Of a DNA stretch of 64,000 nt, positions 1 through 9,938 are shown piece after piece. This stretch comes from Haliotis asinina (Eukaryota > Mollusca > Gastropoda > Lepetellida > Haliotidae). Numbering within the stretch: the stretch's first letter is position 1; each line of letters starts with the position of its first letter. The translations under genes were made by a program, and so were the position numbers. The notes under the pieces were generated by a model. It was not told the origin of the DNA, searched no databases, and saw only the letters and a program-made list of their open reading frames with translations. Where the stretch lies: assembly GCF_037392515.1 (NCBI RefSeq), contig NC_090290.1:31083753-31147752 (forward strand), in the 5' to 3' direction.

Positions 1-1
1 A

Positions 2-580
2 GTATCTTGGCCAACTCGGTATCAAGTAAATTCATGCTTACCTAAGTGCTTTAAATGTTTTCCTAAGACCAGAGTAATTATTGACTGCACAGAATTCTTC
101 ATTCAAAAACCAAGTCTTGCTTCCTCTCAGAGAGTCACATGGTCCCAATACAAGCACCACAACACTGTAAAATCATTGGTTGCTATATCCCCCTCTGGTA
201 CATTTGTTTTTCTCTCAAATCTGTACACAGGTTCAATATCAGACAGGAAGATTGTCCAACAATCTGGTTTTCTAGACAAACTTGAGTACGGAGATGACAT
301 AATGGCTGACAGAGGGTTTTTAATACGTGATTTACTTACTAAAAGAATGTGCACTCTTAACATACCACCATTTTCTATGGGTAAGCAGTTGAAATCAAAA
401 GCAGTAGCTAAGACAAGGAGAATTGCCAGTTCACGCATTCATGTTGAATGTGCCATAGGAAGGCTTAAAAAGTTTCAGATCTTGCAAAGAGTTATTCCAC
501 TCAGACTTAAGAGTATTTTGGATCAAATGCAATTTGTATGTGCAGCACTGTGCAACCTCGACAAGAAACTTGTGAAATAA
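2..580 (+). CDS. PIF/Harbinger-superfamily (ISL2EU/IS4EU-like) DDE transposase, 5' partial
   Basis: The reading frame is open from base 2 to the TAA ending at 580, so the start and any N-terminal domain lie outside the window; this is the C-terminal catalytic part of a DDE_Tnp_4-type nuclease. The three acidic residues are visible: D in IDCTE (codon 83-85), D in MADRGF (308-310) and E in HVECAIGR (446-448), with about 75 and 46 residues between them. The WSQYKHHNTVK and NIPPF blocks are also characteristic of the family. No stop or frameshift is seen in this part. The gene converges with a SAP/SWIM/YqaJ gene whose stop lies only 76 bp away, the arrangement expected of a two-gene ISL2EU-type transposon. 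Such transposases cut and paste their own DNA. A host gene domesticated from one (HARBI1-like) cannot be excluded without the 5' end. Confidence 0.85.
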   Translation, partial: VSWPTRYQVNSCLPKCFKCFPKTRVIIDCTEFFIQKPSLASSQRVTWSQYKHHNTVKSLVAISPSGTFVFLSNLYTGSISDRKIVQQSGFLDKLEYGDDIMADRGFLIRDLLTKRMCTLNIPPFSMGKQLKSKAVAKTRRIASSRIHVECAIGRLKKFQILQRVIPLRLKSILDQMQFVCAALCNLDKKLVK

Positions 581-656
581 TGTTAGGAAGCATTAAAAGA
601 AACAAATCCCTTTAAGCAGATTATGTTTATGTAAACTGAATCCTATTATGTCAAAT

Positions 657-1559
657 TTATGTAAGCTGTGTGAACAGATACTGTAAGACTTCTTTCTTAT
701 GAAACAGGTTCAGCTTCTTAATCATCTGGCTAAAAAATGTTTCATCAAATTCAGTTTTGACCACAACAATGCCTTGATTAGTCATAATCACCAATTCACC
801 ATACTTAAAACCATAAAGACCAAGTTGGCCCTGAGTCTGATGATAATATGGGCAGTCACTGGTCATCACCCAGTCTTCACTGTTATCAACCTGCTTACAA
901 TATTTCATCTTAGCAACCTCTTTAGGATGTTTATTCCTCAGTGAGTATGGACACTTTATTTCCAATACTCTGTCAGCATGGCATTTACATGTAACAACAC
1001 CATCAACACTGCATCCTAAAGCAGGATATGATGGGTTTATGAACAGGCCATGTTCACGAACCTTTAGAGACTTGTGGCAAGAGCGTACAAGTCGAGTGTA
1101 CATGTGTCGAGCAACTGGCTCCTTCTTTCTACCCCACATAAGTGGTTCACAATTATCTTTAGCTTCACTTCTGTCCTCACACATGATAGATTTCAGGAAT
1201 GACATAGAGGGTTGCTTTTCTTTCTCAACATATGAGCATGCTTGTTTGAAGTTGGAAGCAGTTAACCTTCCAGCTCTTTGTTCATACCATGTGTCATTAT
1301 AAGACTGGCCTAGAGTGCACATTGCAATGTCCTTGCAATCCTGTTCAGTGTAAGTGAGTTTACTGTAAAAGTCATCACAGATAGTTTCAAGTTCACCCAA
1401 GGACTCACAGTTAACAAATTTATCCTTGTGATCTGATACATAACACTGTGCTTTTGATTGTATGGATAAATCTGTGATTGATTTCTGATCACTTGTCTTC
1501 ATCGATATCAGATCTTCTGGACAGAGAAGTATGTCTAGAGCCTGAACATCTGGGGATAA
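657..1559 (-). CDS. Exon 4 of SAP/SWIM/YqaJ gene (nuclease domain)
   Basis: Acceptor with a pyrimidine tract (CTCTGTTTCAG) precedes base 1559. The exon carries the whole YqaJ nuclease domain and the stop codon at 657-659. It continues the frame from exon 3 without a split codon. Confidence 0.87.
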   Translation of the reverse strand, partial: LSPDVQALDILLCPEDLISMKTSDQKSITDLSIQSKAQCYVSDHKDKFVNCESLGELETICDDFYSKLTYTEQDCKDIAMCTLGQSYNDTWYEQRAGRLTASNFKQACSYVEKEKQPSMSFLKSIMCEDRSEAKDNCEPLMWGRKKEPVARHMYTRLVRSCHKSLKVREHGLFINPSYPALGCSVDGVVTCKCHADRVLEIKCPYSLRNKHPKEVAKMKYCKQVDNSEDWVMTSDCPYYHQTQGQLGLYGFKYGELVIMTNQGIVVVKTEFDETFFSQMIKKLNLFHKKEVLQYLFTQLT

Positions 1560-3084
1560 CTGAAACAGAGGAAATCAATCAAACCATAAGTTGATCACTG
1601 TGTCTATGAGACTGCTAGTAAGTGTATAAAATGTACTAAAAATGCAGCCACCCCAAATTTGCACCATGTAACAGGGTGCCTATTCCATACACTGTTGTAG
1701 TGCAAGTGACACCTAAATGTAACTTTAATCAATAAATTTTTGTCTGTAATATTTTGTGTCATGTCATGTTATGTAGTATATCTTAATAAGATACTAAAAA
1801 GAATACAGTAATTTTGTTTATTGAACACACCTTGGTTAGCTGTAGACCAAAGTCTCGCTTCTGTTCCTGTGTATATGGGGTACGGTCTTCAGGCGCCCGG
1901 GGATCATATGAGTCAACATCTGGTGACACATTGTTGATGACAGGAGTTGTGCCATATCTTGCCTTGAGGACAGTCAGATTCTTGACAGGGACAGCTGCAT
2001 CATGTAAACGAGGTCGCTTCATCCACTGATTACCTCCATCAGTGCAAGATGCTGGCTCAACATTCTCTATAGCATATAGCGCTGATCCAATGTGACGGCA
2101 TGCTCCATCTGATCTATAAATATATATATTAATTTGTTTAATCAAAAATACAATATGTTAACACATAACACTCATTTTTATTTAAGTTTTATCCTCTCTT
2201 ACCTGTTGATAATTTCAACAATTTGTGAATAGATTTTGCTCAAAAGATTTCAGTCAATGTATTCATTTGCCTTTATTCAGATATAGGCCTAAATCCATTC
2301 TCATCTTTACTAAATGTAATATTCAAATACTTACCCTCCAATGCAATGACAATAGGCCATTTTCACATCTCCCTCAACCTTGTCCATAACAATAAAAAGC
2401 TGGTAGAAGCTTTGATTAAGGTATGTCTTATCCCTCTGGGTAGGTTTAACCTTAGCCCTGAAGAGACAAACCTGGTTGTCATCGGAAAGGTTGTTTATCT
2501 CCAACATTTCCACATGGCCATCATAGAATAGTCTGAAAGTAAAATGTAAATTGATTGATCACTCTGTCACATTTCCCAAAAAAATTTCTATGAAAAAAAA
2601 TCTTTATTACAATGGATGGTATATTAAAAAATATTTACATGTTTTAAGTAAATGTAATGTCGTTTACAAAATCCAAAAGTATTCATTACAGGAGAAATAT
2701 TTTTAACAATAATTCGTACCTGTAGTCCTCAAATGACTTATAGCTCTTCAGTTTCTTCCCATCGTAGTCAGATCTCGAACAGAGAAGATAATTGAAAATA
2801 TCAATAAGTCCAAAAGATGGCATGTTGGAAAAATCTTGACTGTAGCCGTCTGCTGTAAATGGGTCTGTCACCGAAGATGGAACTCCACGGTTACGAAGCT
2901 TTTCGGTGAAATCGTCATGCGTGTGCAATAAGTCGGGATCTTCAGTTAAATTTAAGCATTTTGCACCATTAGCTAACTGTAATAATCCTTCTCTATTGTA
3001 GCCAGTGACTGAAATTCCCCTTTCGCGTAGATATTTCTGTAACTGAGCAACTGTCAAACAAGCAAACGATCGGCTGTCATCCAT
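657..3084 (-). CDS. SAP + SWIM zinc finger + YqaJ-type nuclease protein, four exons (transposon partner protein)
   Basis: Four minus-strand exons (3084-2720, 2532-2335, 2113-1831, 1559-657) join with matching phases and GT-AG borders into a 582-residue protein. Residues about 11-40 (LTVAQLQKYLRERGISVTGY) are a SAP DNA-binding motif. A SWIM zinc finger, CxCx7CxH at about residues 183-195, is split by intron 2. The C-terminal half is a YqaJ-like exonuclease fold: RAGRLTAS, the E of GRKKEP (about 429), ALGCSVDG (D about 468), LEIKC (E about 482, K about 484) and YYHQTQGQL. YqaJ enzymes are PD-(D/E)XK-type exonucleases related to lambda exonuclease. From memory, such proteins are the second product of ISL2EU/IS4EU transposons, and the transposase beside it fits. 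A role in DNA-end processing is inference. Every catalytic position looks kept, so the gene may be functional. Start ATG at 3082-3084. Confidence 0.88.
1831..2113 (-). CDS. Exon 3 of SAP/SWIM/YqaJ gene
   Basis: Acceptor TTTATAG precedes base 2113 and a GTGTGT donor begins at 1830. It supplies the second half (CRH) of the SWIM finger and a linker, and ends on a codon boundary. Confidence 0.85.
2335..2532 (-). CDS. Exon 2 of SAP/SWIM/YqaJ gene
   Basis: Acceptor TTTCAG lies directly before base 2532; donor GGTAAGT begins at 2334. It ends in the first half (CHC) of the SWIM zinc finger and leaves two bases of a Gly codon. Confidence 0.85.
2720..3084 (-). CDS. Exon 1 of SAP/SWIM/YqaJ gene
   Basis: Encodes the SAP domain and ends in a GT donor at 2719-2718 (ACAG/GTACGA). 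It leaves two bases of an Arg codon, completed by the first base of exon 2. The left border of the 6.5-kb tandem duplication falls inside this exon, near 2779. Confidence 0.85.
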
Positions 3085-3351
3085 GTTTGTTTACCTTGGA
3101 TACCGTAGATGTCCGGTCAAAAGGGAGGTAACTCTAGTTCGATCATTTTGGCAGAAGGTCTATTTGGTGCGTGACCTATGAGATATTATGTCATTAGAAA
3201 ATACCATGGAAACATAAGTACCATTGAATCATATGATGGCATGGTATCATAATGTGTCTTTAAAGTATGTGGTGCTGTATTCTAACGGTAGGCCCTGGCT
3301 AGATTACAAAATAACAGACACCTCCTGCTATCTTTGAAAGCACTAGGTTAA

Positions 3352-3404
3352 GGATAGGGTTAGGGCAAGATTTAGGGTTTGCGTAAGGGTTAGGGTGACA
3401 TGAC
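3352..3404 (+). repeat. Degenerate TTAGGG-rich stretch
   Basis: Several TTAGGG-like units (GATAGGGTTAGGG, TTTAGGGTTTG, AAGGGTTAGGGTG) lie just before the SINE; the same stretch recurs near 9880-9932. This is an interstitial telomere-like tract, too short and irregular to be a telomere. Confidence 0.6.
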
Positions 3405-3410
3405 ATTTAA

Positions 3411-3935
3411 GGGCACGGTGGGCAAGCTGTCTAAGGCGCCAGAGTACTAATACAGCGAGCTTGGAGATGCTGTGATCGAGCCCACCTGTGACCAGGTGTA
3501 AAAAACGTTGGAGTCAACTTTGTGTGCAGACTCTTTCAATGTTGTTACAACCCCTAGTGTGCAGTACACAACCCTGTGCACTTAAAAGAACCCACGAATC
3601 CGTTGGTAGATGACCAGATGGTGGCCACACGAATATGTGCAAACACCTAGTTGTGGGTACAGCAAAGTGCGGTAATCAGGGAAAAAGTAGTATGAGTATC
3701 TGTCCCAGTCCACAAAGCTGTGTAATGGTTACCTCGTAAGGATGGGAAGGCCACATTAACTCGGTGTGCTTGGTAGGTTGCAAGAGTTGCAAGAGTTCTC
3801 CAGGGAGTTGAGATTAAAAATACCATGTGCCGTTGTGATGGACATCCAATGATCGAGGGAAAAACAAGGCGCCCTTGAGCAGTTGAACTAACTGGATATC
3901 GACACTATACAAATATCTAGTATACCGGCGTCTCC
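3411..3935 (+). mobile_element. tRNA-Leu-like SINE (copy in duplication unit 1)
   Basis: The head resembles a tRNA-Leu gene: GTCTAAGGCGC in the D-arm region and GATCGAGCCCA in the T-arm region, serving as Pol III A and B boxes. A long non-tRNA body follows (GGTGGCCACAC, GTGGGTACAGCAAAGTGC, GGGAGTTGAGATT). The same body recurs in a diverged copy at 53.7-54.0 kb, which supports an interspersed family. End position is approximate. Confidence 0.7.
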
Positions 3936-4170
3936 TATTCTTACAGTACTTACGGATATAGGCTGAAAAAATAATACAAACAGTTCTTTTTGTATGTATG
4001 CTTGCTGTTTTTAAATGAAGAGATTCCCCCTCTAACATCCCGTTGCTCGAATCAGTGCAAAGTGCACAGCTGTCCTCTTGTAGAGGTCAGACGCGTAAAT
4101 CTCAGCTGAGGAAAATAAGTTTTTATTTATGTTTTTATTTTATTTATGTTAACTGATTAGCAGCTTATGG

Positions 4171-5519
4171 TTGTGTAATCACAACCCATTTTCCCAAAAC
4201 ATCATTCGACCCAGTCGCAGGAAAGTACCGCCAATTAGCAATAATACTATTCCGGGCCCCAGTGGCCAAGCAGTGGAAAGTGAACCCTCTCGCAATCTCA
4301 TGTCCGAACTTGTGGCCGAAGTGAAAAACCTGTGCCAAACTATGGACACTAGATTAGGTAATTTCAGGAACAAATAGATTCGTTCTATTAAGACGGTGCA
4401 GAAGACCAAACATATGGTAAATTTGATGAGGATGAAGAAAATTATTATATCGAACTGAGTCAGAACAAACCCCATGAAAGTTCACTGAGTGTAAGAACCG
4501 AAACCGGTTCTGTTGGATTTGCAAACCAGTTGCTTAACACACACCCTGTGCATGAGCTGGAAGTGGCTATGCCACCTTCCTGTGAAGAAAATGTGGAGGA
4601 GGTACGATTTTTGAGTGCTGTTCATTCTAAATTGCTGCTTGAGCAGTCGGATGGTGATCCCATCGACACAAAATTGGCTGATTTGGTAACTGAACTCTTT
4701 GAGACAAAACCGGACGAATCGTCCTTATTGACAAAAATAAACTTGATCAAAAGGCCTGGAAATTGTGATGGGTCGAAAACTCCTGAGGTAAACAAACTTC
4801 TGTGGGACTCTATAAATCCTGGAACGAGATCTATGGACTGTAGAATGCAAAAAGTTCAAAATGGTGTGGTAAAAGCTGCCACATGTGTTGTTGCTACACT
4901 AGAAGTGCTGATGAAAAACAAGACAGATATCCCTCCTCCTGTCTACTCTGATATGGTGAACAAGTTATCAGATGCATTGACTTTGACCTCCTATTCTGAC
5001 AGGGAAATCGTTTAAAGATGAAAAGAACTCATATGAACGCATGTTCACCAAATGCACCCACTTCATGTGACTATCTGTTTGGTGATGATATTGCTAAAAG
5101 TCTGAAAGACATGAATATGGCAAGTCATCTTGGAAAATCAATCAGCAGATAACCTCAGCAGAGGTTGTGGGTATCGCAAGACTGCCCGCTATTTGCCTTA
5201 TAACAACCAGTTTGGCCACGGAGTCAGAGGCCACGGTCATGGTTTCCCACCTGGATATCTTTTAGCCAGGGACCCCAAAACAACAGAGGTTTCGAGAAGA
5301 AAAGAGGAGGGGGAAGAACTAGCAGTATTGACCCCTATGAGTGAGAGTGAGGATTCAGCTCAGGTAGGTCAGTGTCATTCCTCAAATGTAGAAGCTAACT
5401 TTAAAGCAGGTTTAATAGCTCTGTGTTTATCGGAGTGGGAGAACCTGGCCCATGACACATATTCTAGACATTGTTTCAAGACTGAAAACAGATATGATAA
5501 AAAACCCAAAGCAGTTTAA
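4171..5519 (+). pseudogene. DIRS gag-like ORF, broken
   Basis: DIRS gag features appear across three open stretches (4171-4377, 4530-5015, 5130-5519). The middle one contains VNKLLWDSINPGTRSMDC and RMQKVQNGVVKAA, typical of the gag of DIRS elements in animals. A frameshift near 4365 and a stop close after it separate the first two; another frameshift follows 5015. The product would form the particle that packages element RNA. No full-length protein can be made from this copy. Confidence 0.7.
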
Positions 5520-7010
5520 AGAGCCAAAACAAATCAATTTCAATAATCAAGAAGAGGAAATTGTTCTGAGAGATAGTAAAGTCCTAAAAACACTTGGTGT
5601 CATTGAGCTGGCAGAAGAAATTGATGACCAATTTATGTCAAATATGTTCACTAGAAAGAAGAAAAATAACAAATATTGTTTGATTTTGAATTTAAAGCAA
5701 TTGGACAAGTTTATAGAGTACCATCACTTCAAAATGGAAAGCCTAAAAACAGTATTGCATTTGTTGAAAAAGAATATGTACATGGCATCAATTGATCTGA
5801 CACATGCTTATTATTCAGTGAGTGTACATGAAGATCATAGGAAATATTTAAGGTTCAGATGGAATGGGTACTTGTACCAATTCACATGTATGCCAAATGG
5901 GTTAGCTTGTGCTCCTCGTATACTGTAAATCACAAAATTTTTGCATCATAATATTTTTGCGAGTGGCGACCATCAGACATTTTTGCATCACAATATTTTT
6001 GCAACTTGCCCAATTCTCAAAACATAGTTTAGTTGGACAGTTTCAAAGCTTACTTGCATCTGAAAGTCTTATCTGAAGTAAATCCAATCACATATTAAAG
6101 TTTGCCGCTAATCTTGAACACCATTTAGTGGAGTACTTCCGCATGTTTGCAATCAGTGATGTTTTCCTAAAAACAACACTTGCTGCATAGGCCATATAAG
6201 CTTAAAACAGTTCAAAGGGATTAAATTAAATGGAATGACTCTAATAAATTGGCACTGATGAAGGACGAAGTCGGCAAAGATGTTGATCTCCAGATAAGTG
6301 TCATGAAAGCTATCCACGCCCGCTGGATTGTCTCTGCCTTTCAAACAGTCTCCAAGAAATGTGTGTTGCATGGGTGGCGCCTCTCTGGAGTATCGGACGT
6401 ACTGATTGACTGACTTTTGTTCAGGTATCCATTGTTTGACATGTGACACGTGAGTACGAGTAATGCTAGTAATTAGTCATTCTTTGCGTAATATATGTAT
6501 TGTTTAGATCTACAGTTAATTTATATGAAGTGGTGAATTATAAAGCGCAGATAGGACAGGTTGTTTGCTGATTATTCATTGCATTCCACCAGCAAATTGC
6601 GTCATGATATTTTTGCAAGCTTAAGTCAAAAATATCATGCTCGCAAAACTTTCGTGATTTACAGTATTGCAGTAAAGTTGCTTAAGCCAGTATTTTCACA
6701 CTTGAGACTGCAAGGTAATCAAAGTATGGGGTATATTTGATGACACTTATACTCAGGGAGAGACAAGAACTGAATGCAAGGCATCGGTAGAAGACATGGC
6801 ACTGGCAGGGTTGCTAAAAGATTTAGGCTTTACAATAAATCACGAAAAATCCAATTTTGAACCCTCAAGGAGAATGAAGTTCTTAGGCTTTATTCTAGAT
6901 TCAGAAAATATGAAAATAGAATTACCAGATGATAAGGCAATACACATTGCCGAGACATGTTCATCAATTCTCAAGAATATTCATCACGCTATAAGAGATA
7001 TAGCTAGCTA
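5452..7010 (+). pseudogene. DIRS reverse transcriptase, interrupted by MITE and frameshifted
   Basis: The frame 5452-5920 contains MFTRKKKNNKY, LILNLKQLDKFIEYHHFKM, ASIDLTHAYYSV and TCMPNGLACAPR, the conserved RT fingers and palm of DIRS elements. A MITE interrupts it after CAPR. Beyond the MITE come VKLLKPVFSHLRLQG and, after a frameshift, the FDDTY catalytic box (near 6735) and GLLKDLGFTINHEKS. The stop at 7009-7011 comes before the RT tail motif LLGLIV. The catalytic DD pair is still readable, but no continuous enzyme is possible. Confidence 0.8.
5923..6664. mobile_element. 742-bp MITE with TA flanks (unit 1)
   Basis: The terminal inverted repeats are CTGTAAATCACAAAATTTT on the left and its imperfect complement (AAAACTTTCGTGATTTACAG) on the right, flanked by TA on both sides (5921-5922, 6665-6666). 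The interior has repeated ATATTTTTGC motifs and no transposase. The TA flanks suggest mobilisation by a Tc1/mariner-superfamily enzyme. It splits the DIRS reverse transcriptase, so it inserted later than the DIRS. Confidence 0.82.
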
Positions 7011-7127
7011 GACTACTAGGATTGATTGTCTTGTGTGTTTTCCTGCTGTAACGTTTGGTCCGCTATACTATAGATGTCTTGAAATGGAGAAGACAGCAGA
7101 TCTAAAACAAAGCAAAGTTTCCAAACA

Positions 7128-7690
7128 ATGCCTATTTCTTTGAAAGAGCTGACTATCAAGTTGGTATTGTTGATGTCTTTGACAACTGCCCAGAGAGGTC
7201 AGACCTTACATTTATTAAGCATAAACAACATGACAGAGAAGGACTCTGACATTACTTTTCACTTGGTTGATTCAGTTAAGCAATCTAAGCCTGGAAGACT
7301 GGCAAAACCTTTGGTTCTGAAGAAGTATTCAGTGGACAAACGTGTGTGTGTTGTTCTGAGAGAATACATAAGAAGATTTAAGAGGTTCTGAGAAAAACTT
7401 TGCTAATTACATATATCAAACCATATATGCATCATGGGACACTGTTTCACGCTGGATTAAGACGGGCCTGACTCAAGCAGGTACTGACACTAACGCATTT
7501 GCTGCTTACAGTACTTGGGCTGCAGCTACATAAACAGCATGGCAGGCCTCTGTGCCGATCAGAACAATACTTAAAAAAGCAGACTGGTCATCAGAGCATA
7601 CATTTGCCTGTTTCTATGATGAGATGGTTGTTTCAAGAGATAATAGTTTTGTTGAAGCAATTCTGCAATGAGTTGTACTGAAGGGACTGA
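7128..7690 (+). pseudogene. DIRS tyrosine recombinase, degraded
   Basis: LTTAQRGQTLHLLSI carries the first catalytic Arg of a tyrosine recombinase. Downstream, in another frame, are VSRWIKTGLTQAG, YSTWAAAT and TFACFYDE. Active DIRS recombinases usually have a histidine and arginine in the HSTRAAA block; here they read Y and W, and a stop follows AAAT. The enzyme normally integrates a circular DNA intermediate without an integrase. This copy is dead through lost catalytic residues and broken frames. Confidence 0.75.
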
Positions 7691-8706
7691 CTGGTCTATG
7701 TACATGATGTATTGGATCAGTGATTTTGTAAAAGGGACAAAGTCTGCAAGTGAAATTTCTCTTCAATGAATGCTTAAACTTGTTTCGAGAAGTGTTTTAT
7801 CGCACGTGTTATTTGCAAATGTACATTAAAGGAAAGGTGCATGTATTTTATTTGACAACTTATAGAATAGCTTTCTAGTACCACAGTTCTGAAGTTATCA
7901 GGCAATATGAAAACATACAATTACTGTCATGTATGTTTCATGAAAATAAAAGTCCTCATATGTTGTACCATGTTGCTTTTGATTTTTTATTTCTGACTTG
8001 AACTGGAAATCTGTTTATGAGTGAGCATCCATCTTTGAAGTCTCATGTAAGCGTGACTGTCACATGATTAGCTGATAGAATCTAAAAGTTAATCGCTGCA
8101 TAATGAGAAAGTAACATTATTAGGTGTAAGGAAGGGGAAACTTGTCAGAAAGGGCGGGGAAAGGTTACGATTTATCCAAGTTGGTTAAAACTCACGAATA
8201 TTCATTTCATTGCAACATTTTGATGATTCACAGACTTGGGCCACTTCCCAGTTATCGATCAATGATGTAAACAACCGCTAAGTATCACGCATTGGCGATC
8301 TTGGCAGAAAATGTGTTTACCACGAGAATAGGAAACCTGTGAGAATAGGAGATATACATCCTATATACAATAGGTCCTATATACATCTATCTATATTAAG
8401 CATCTGGTATTCTGTAAGTGTAACTGTACCATATTTCTACAATTGGACATGAAATTCCAATGTAATAAAAGACTTTGTCATGAGCGATTTTTGAAACTTA
8501 ATTTGCATGTGTAAACAGCCATTGTTGGGCATGGTGTATTCTGATGTTATCACTTACAGCAATAATTGAGAGGCCACGATAATACTGAGATTTTGGAAAC
8601 ATAATTGCTCTGCAGTTCTGAAATTGACATGAAAGGCGACTATAAAATGATAACTTTATGACAGAAATATTTACAAACATGGCACATTGTAACAATCAAC
8701 ACTTAC
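7691..8706. other. No gene seen (unit 1 spacer)
   Basis: AT-rich sequence, probably DIRS 3' end and intron. Short open frames show no family motif. Identical to 14219-15234 except for the base at 8193. Confidence 0.5.
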
Positions 8707-8869
8707 TCGTTTCCAGCAGATGATCTGGAACCTTCGTCTTCTTTCTTGGCTCCACAAGTTGAGCAGTGCTCAATAATATATCCCGATTCATAATTGTTTC
8801 ATCCCCAGAACTCATTTGAACAGAGACAGGCTTAGAGCCCGCTCTGACAGCTGCACCTAGAGTAGGCAT
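8707..8869 (-). CDS. Unidentified minus-strand first coding exon (unit 1 copy)
   Basis: Reading leftward, an ATG at 8869 in a good context (A at -3) opens 54 codons ending at a near-consensus splice donor (GA/GTAAGTG at 8708-8701). The predicted start is MPTLGAAVRAGSKPVSVQM and the end is a basic patch, VEPRKKTKVPDHLL. I do not recognise the protein. It could be the first exon of a host gene whose other exons lie to the left, possibly beyond the window. The DIRS element would then lie in its first intron. The identical exon in copy 2 is probably the one facing the native promoter. Confidence 0.4.
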
Positions 8870-9240
8870 TATGCTTGTGAAGTATTTGATGCAGTGAAAT
8901 TGTGTTATTCATTCATGCTCGAGTAACACAAATGCGCAATGCGACTGACAGGAGCAGATATGCAAGCCGATAGCCATATTGTTTACCGAGGAACTATATT
9001 TCTGAGACTAAAAATATAGGCCACCACTTATGGCGTCAAAACTCGTCAATTAAATAACTTCGAGGACATGTTATAATTTCGATCTCCCGCCTTTGAATTC
9101 AGTATACTAGCTAAACAGATAACAAATCAAAACATTTATCCTAAATATTGCGTATTAATCGCCGTATTTAGTTCCACGGTTGCCAAGGCTCTCTCCTACC
9201 CAGAGTTCCATGCGGCGAGCCAGTATAGTATGAGTGTAAC
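8870..9240. other. Upstream region of the unidentified exon
   Basis: Between the minus-strand ATG and the duplication junction I see no coding sequence. By position it is likely 5' UTR or promoter. It recurs at 15398-15768. Confidence 0.4.
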
Positions 9241-9612
9241 TCATCCACATGATTCAATATGTTTGCAACAGACCATACTCGCATTGCCATCCGGATTTGA
9301 CATATCACAGAGAAGATAATTGAAAATATCAATAAGTCCAAAAGATGGCATGTTGGAAAAATCTTGACTGTAGCCGTCTGCTGTAAATGGGTCTGTCACC
9401 GAAGATGGAACTCCACGGTTACGAAGCTTTTCGGTGAAATCGTCATGCGTGTGCAATAAGTCGGGATCTTCAGTTAAATTTAAGCATTTTGCACCATTAG
9501 CTAACTGTAATAATCCTTCTCTATTGTAGCCAGTGACTGAAATTCCCCTTTCGCGTAGATATTTCTGTAACTGAGCAACTGTCAAACAAGCAAACGATCG
9601 GCTGTCATCCAT
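9241..9612 (-). pseudogene. Truncated copy of SAP exon created by the duplication
   Basis: Identical to exon 1 of the SAP/SWIM/YqaJ gene from its ATG (9612) down to 9307, where the duplication junction replaces the rest with unrelated sequence. The frame runs on into about 20 foreign codons and stops at 9241. The splice donor and all downstream exons are absent here, so copy 2 could make only an isolated SAP-domain fragment. Confidence 0.85.
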
Positions 9613-9938
9613 GTTTGTTTACCTTGGATACCGTAGATGTCCGGTCAAAAGGGAGGTAACTCTAGTTCGATCATTTTGGCAGAAGGTCTATTTGGTGCGT
9701 GACCTATGAGATATTATGTCATTAGAAAATACCATGGAAACATAAGTACCATTGAATCATATGATGGCATGGTATCATAATGTGTCTTTAAAGTATGTGG
9801 TGCTGTATTCTAGCGGTAGGCCCTGGCTAGATTACAAAATAACAGACACCTCCTGCTATCTTTGAAAGCACTAGGTTAAGGATAGGGTTAGGGCAAGATT
9901 TAGGGTTTGCGTAAGGGTTAGGGTGACATGACATTTAA

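Larger units (their letters stand above)
4150..7690 (+). mobile_element. DIRS-type tyrosine-recombinase retrotransposon relic (unit 1)
   Basis: Blocks run in DIRS order on the plus strand: gag (4171-5519), reverse transcriptase (5452-5920, then 6665-7010 after a MITE) and tyrosine recombinase (7128-7690). Frameshifts and stops lie in gag and RT. The RNase H and methyltransferase regions expected between RT and the recombinase are missing: sequence passes from the RT tail (FGPLYYRCLEMEK) almost straight to the recombinase. The element is non-autonomous. Terminal repeats were not defined, so the ends are approximate. Confidence 0.82.
2779..9306. repeat. Tandem duplication unit, copy 1 (6,528 bp)
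   Basis: Bases from 2779 onward recur at a constant offset of 6,528. The junction at 9307 joins right-hand flanking sequence (GACATATC) directly into the middle of the SAP exon; the shared junction bases are only AC. Differences I located between the copies are 3285 A/9813 G, 6449 C/12977 T and 8193 C/14721 G. The unit holds most of the SAP exon, a SINE, a DIRS relic with a MITE, and an unidentified minus-strand exon. The very high identity means a very recent duplication or an assembly duplication; the sequence alone cannot say which. Confidence 0.95.

Noticed and set aside
3352..3404. Telomere
   Set aside because: Only a few irregular TTAGGG words, inside a duplicated internal unit.
6153..6449. 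98-codon minus-strand ORF inside the MITE (also at 12681)
   Set aside because: No transposase motif; the MITE is defined by its ends and appears noncoding.
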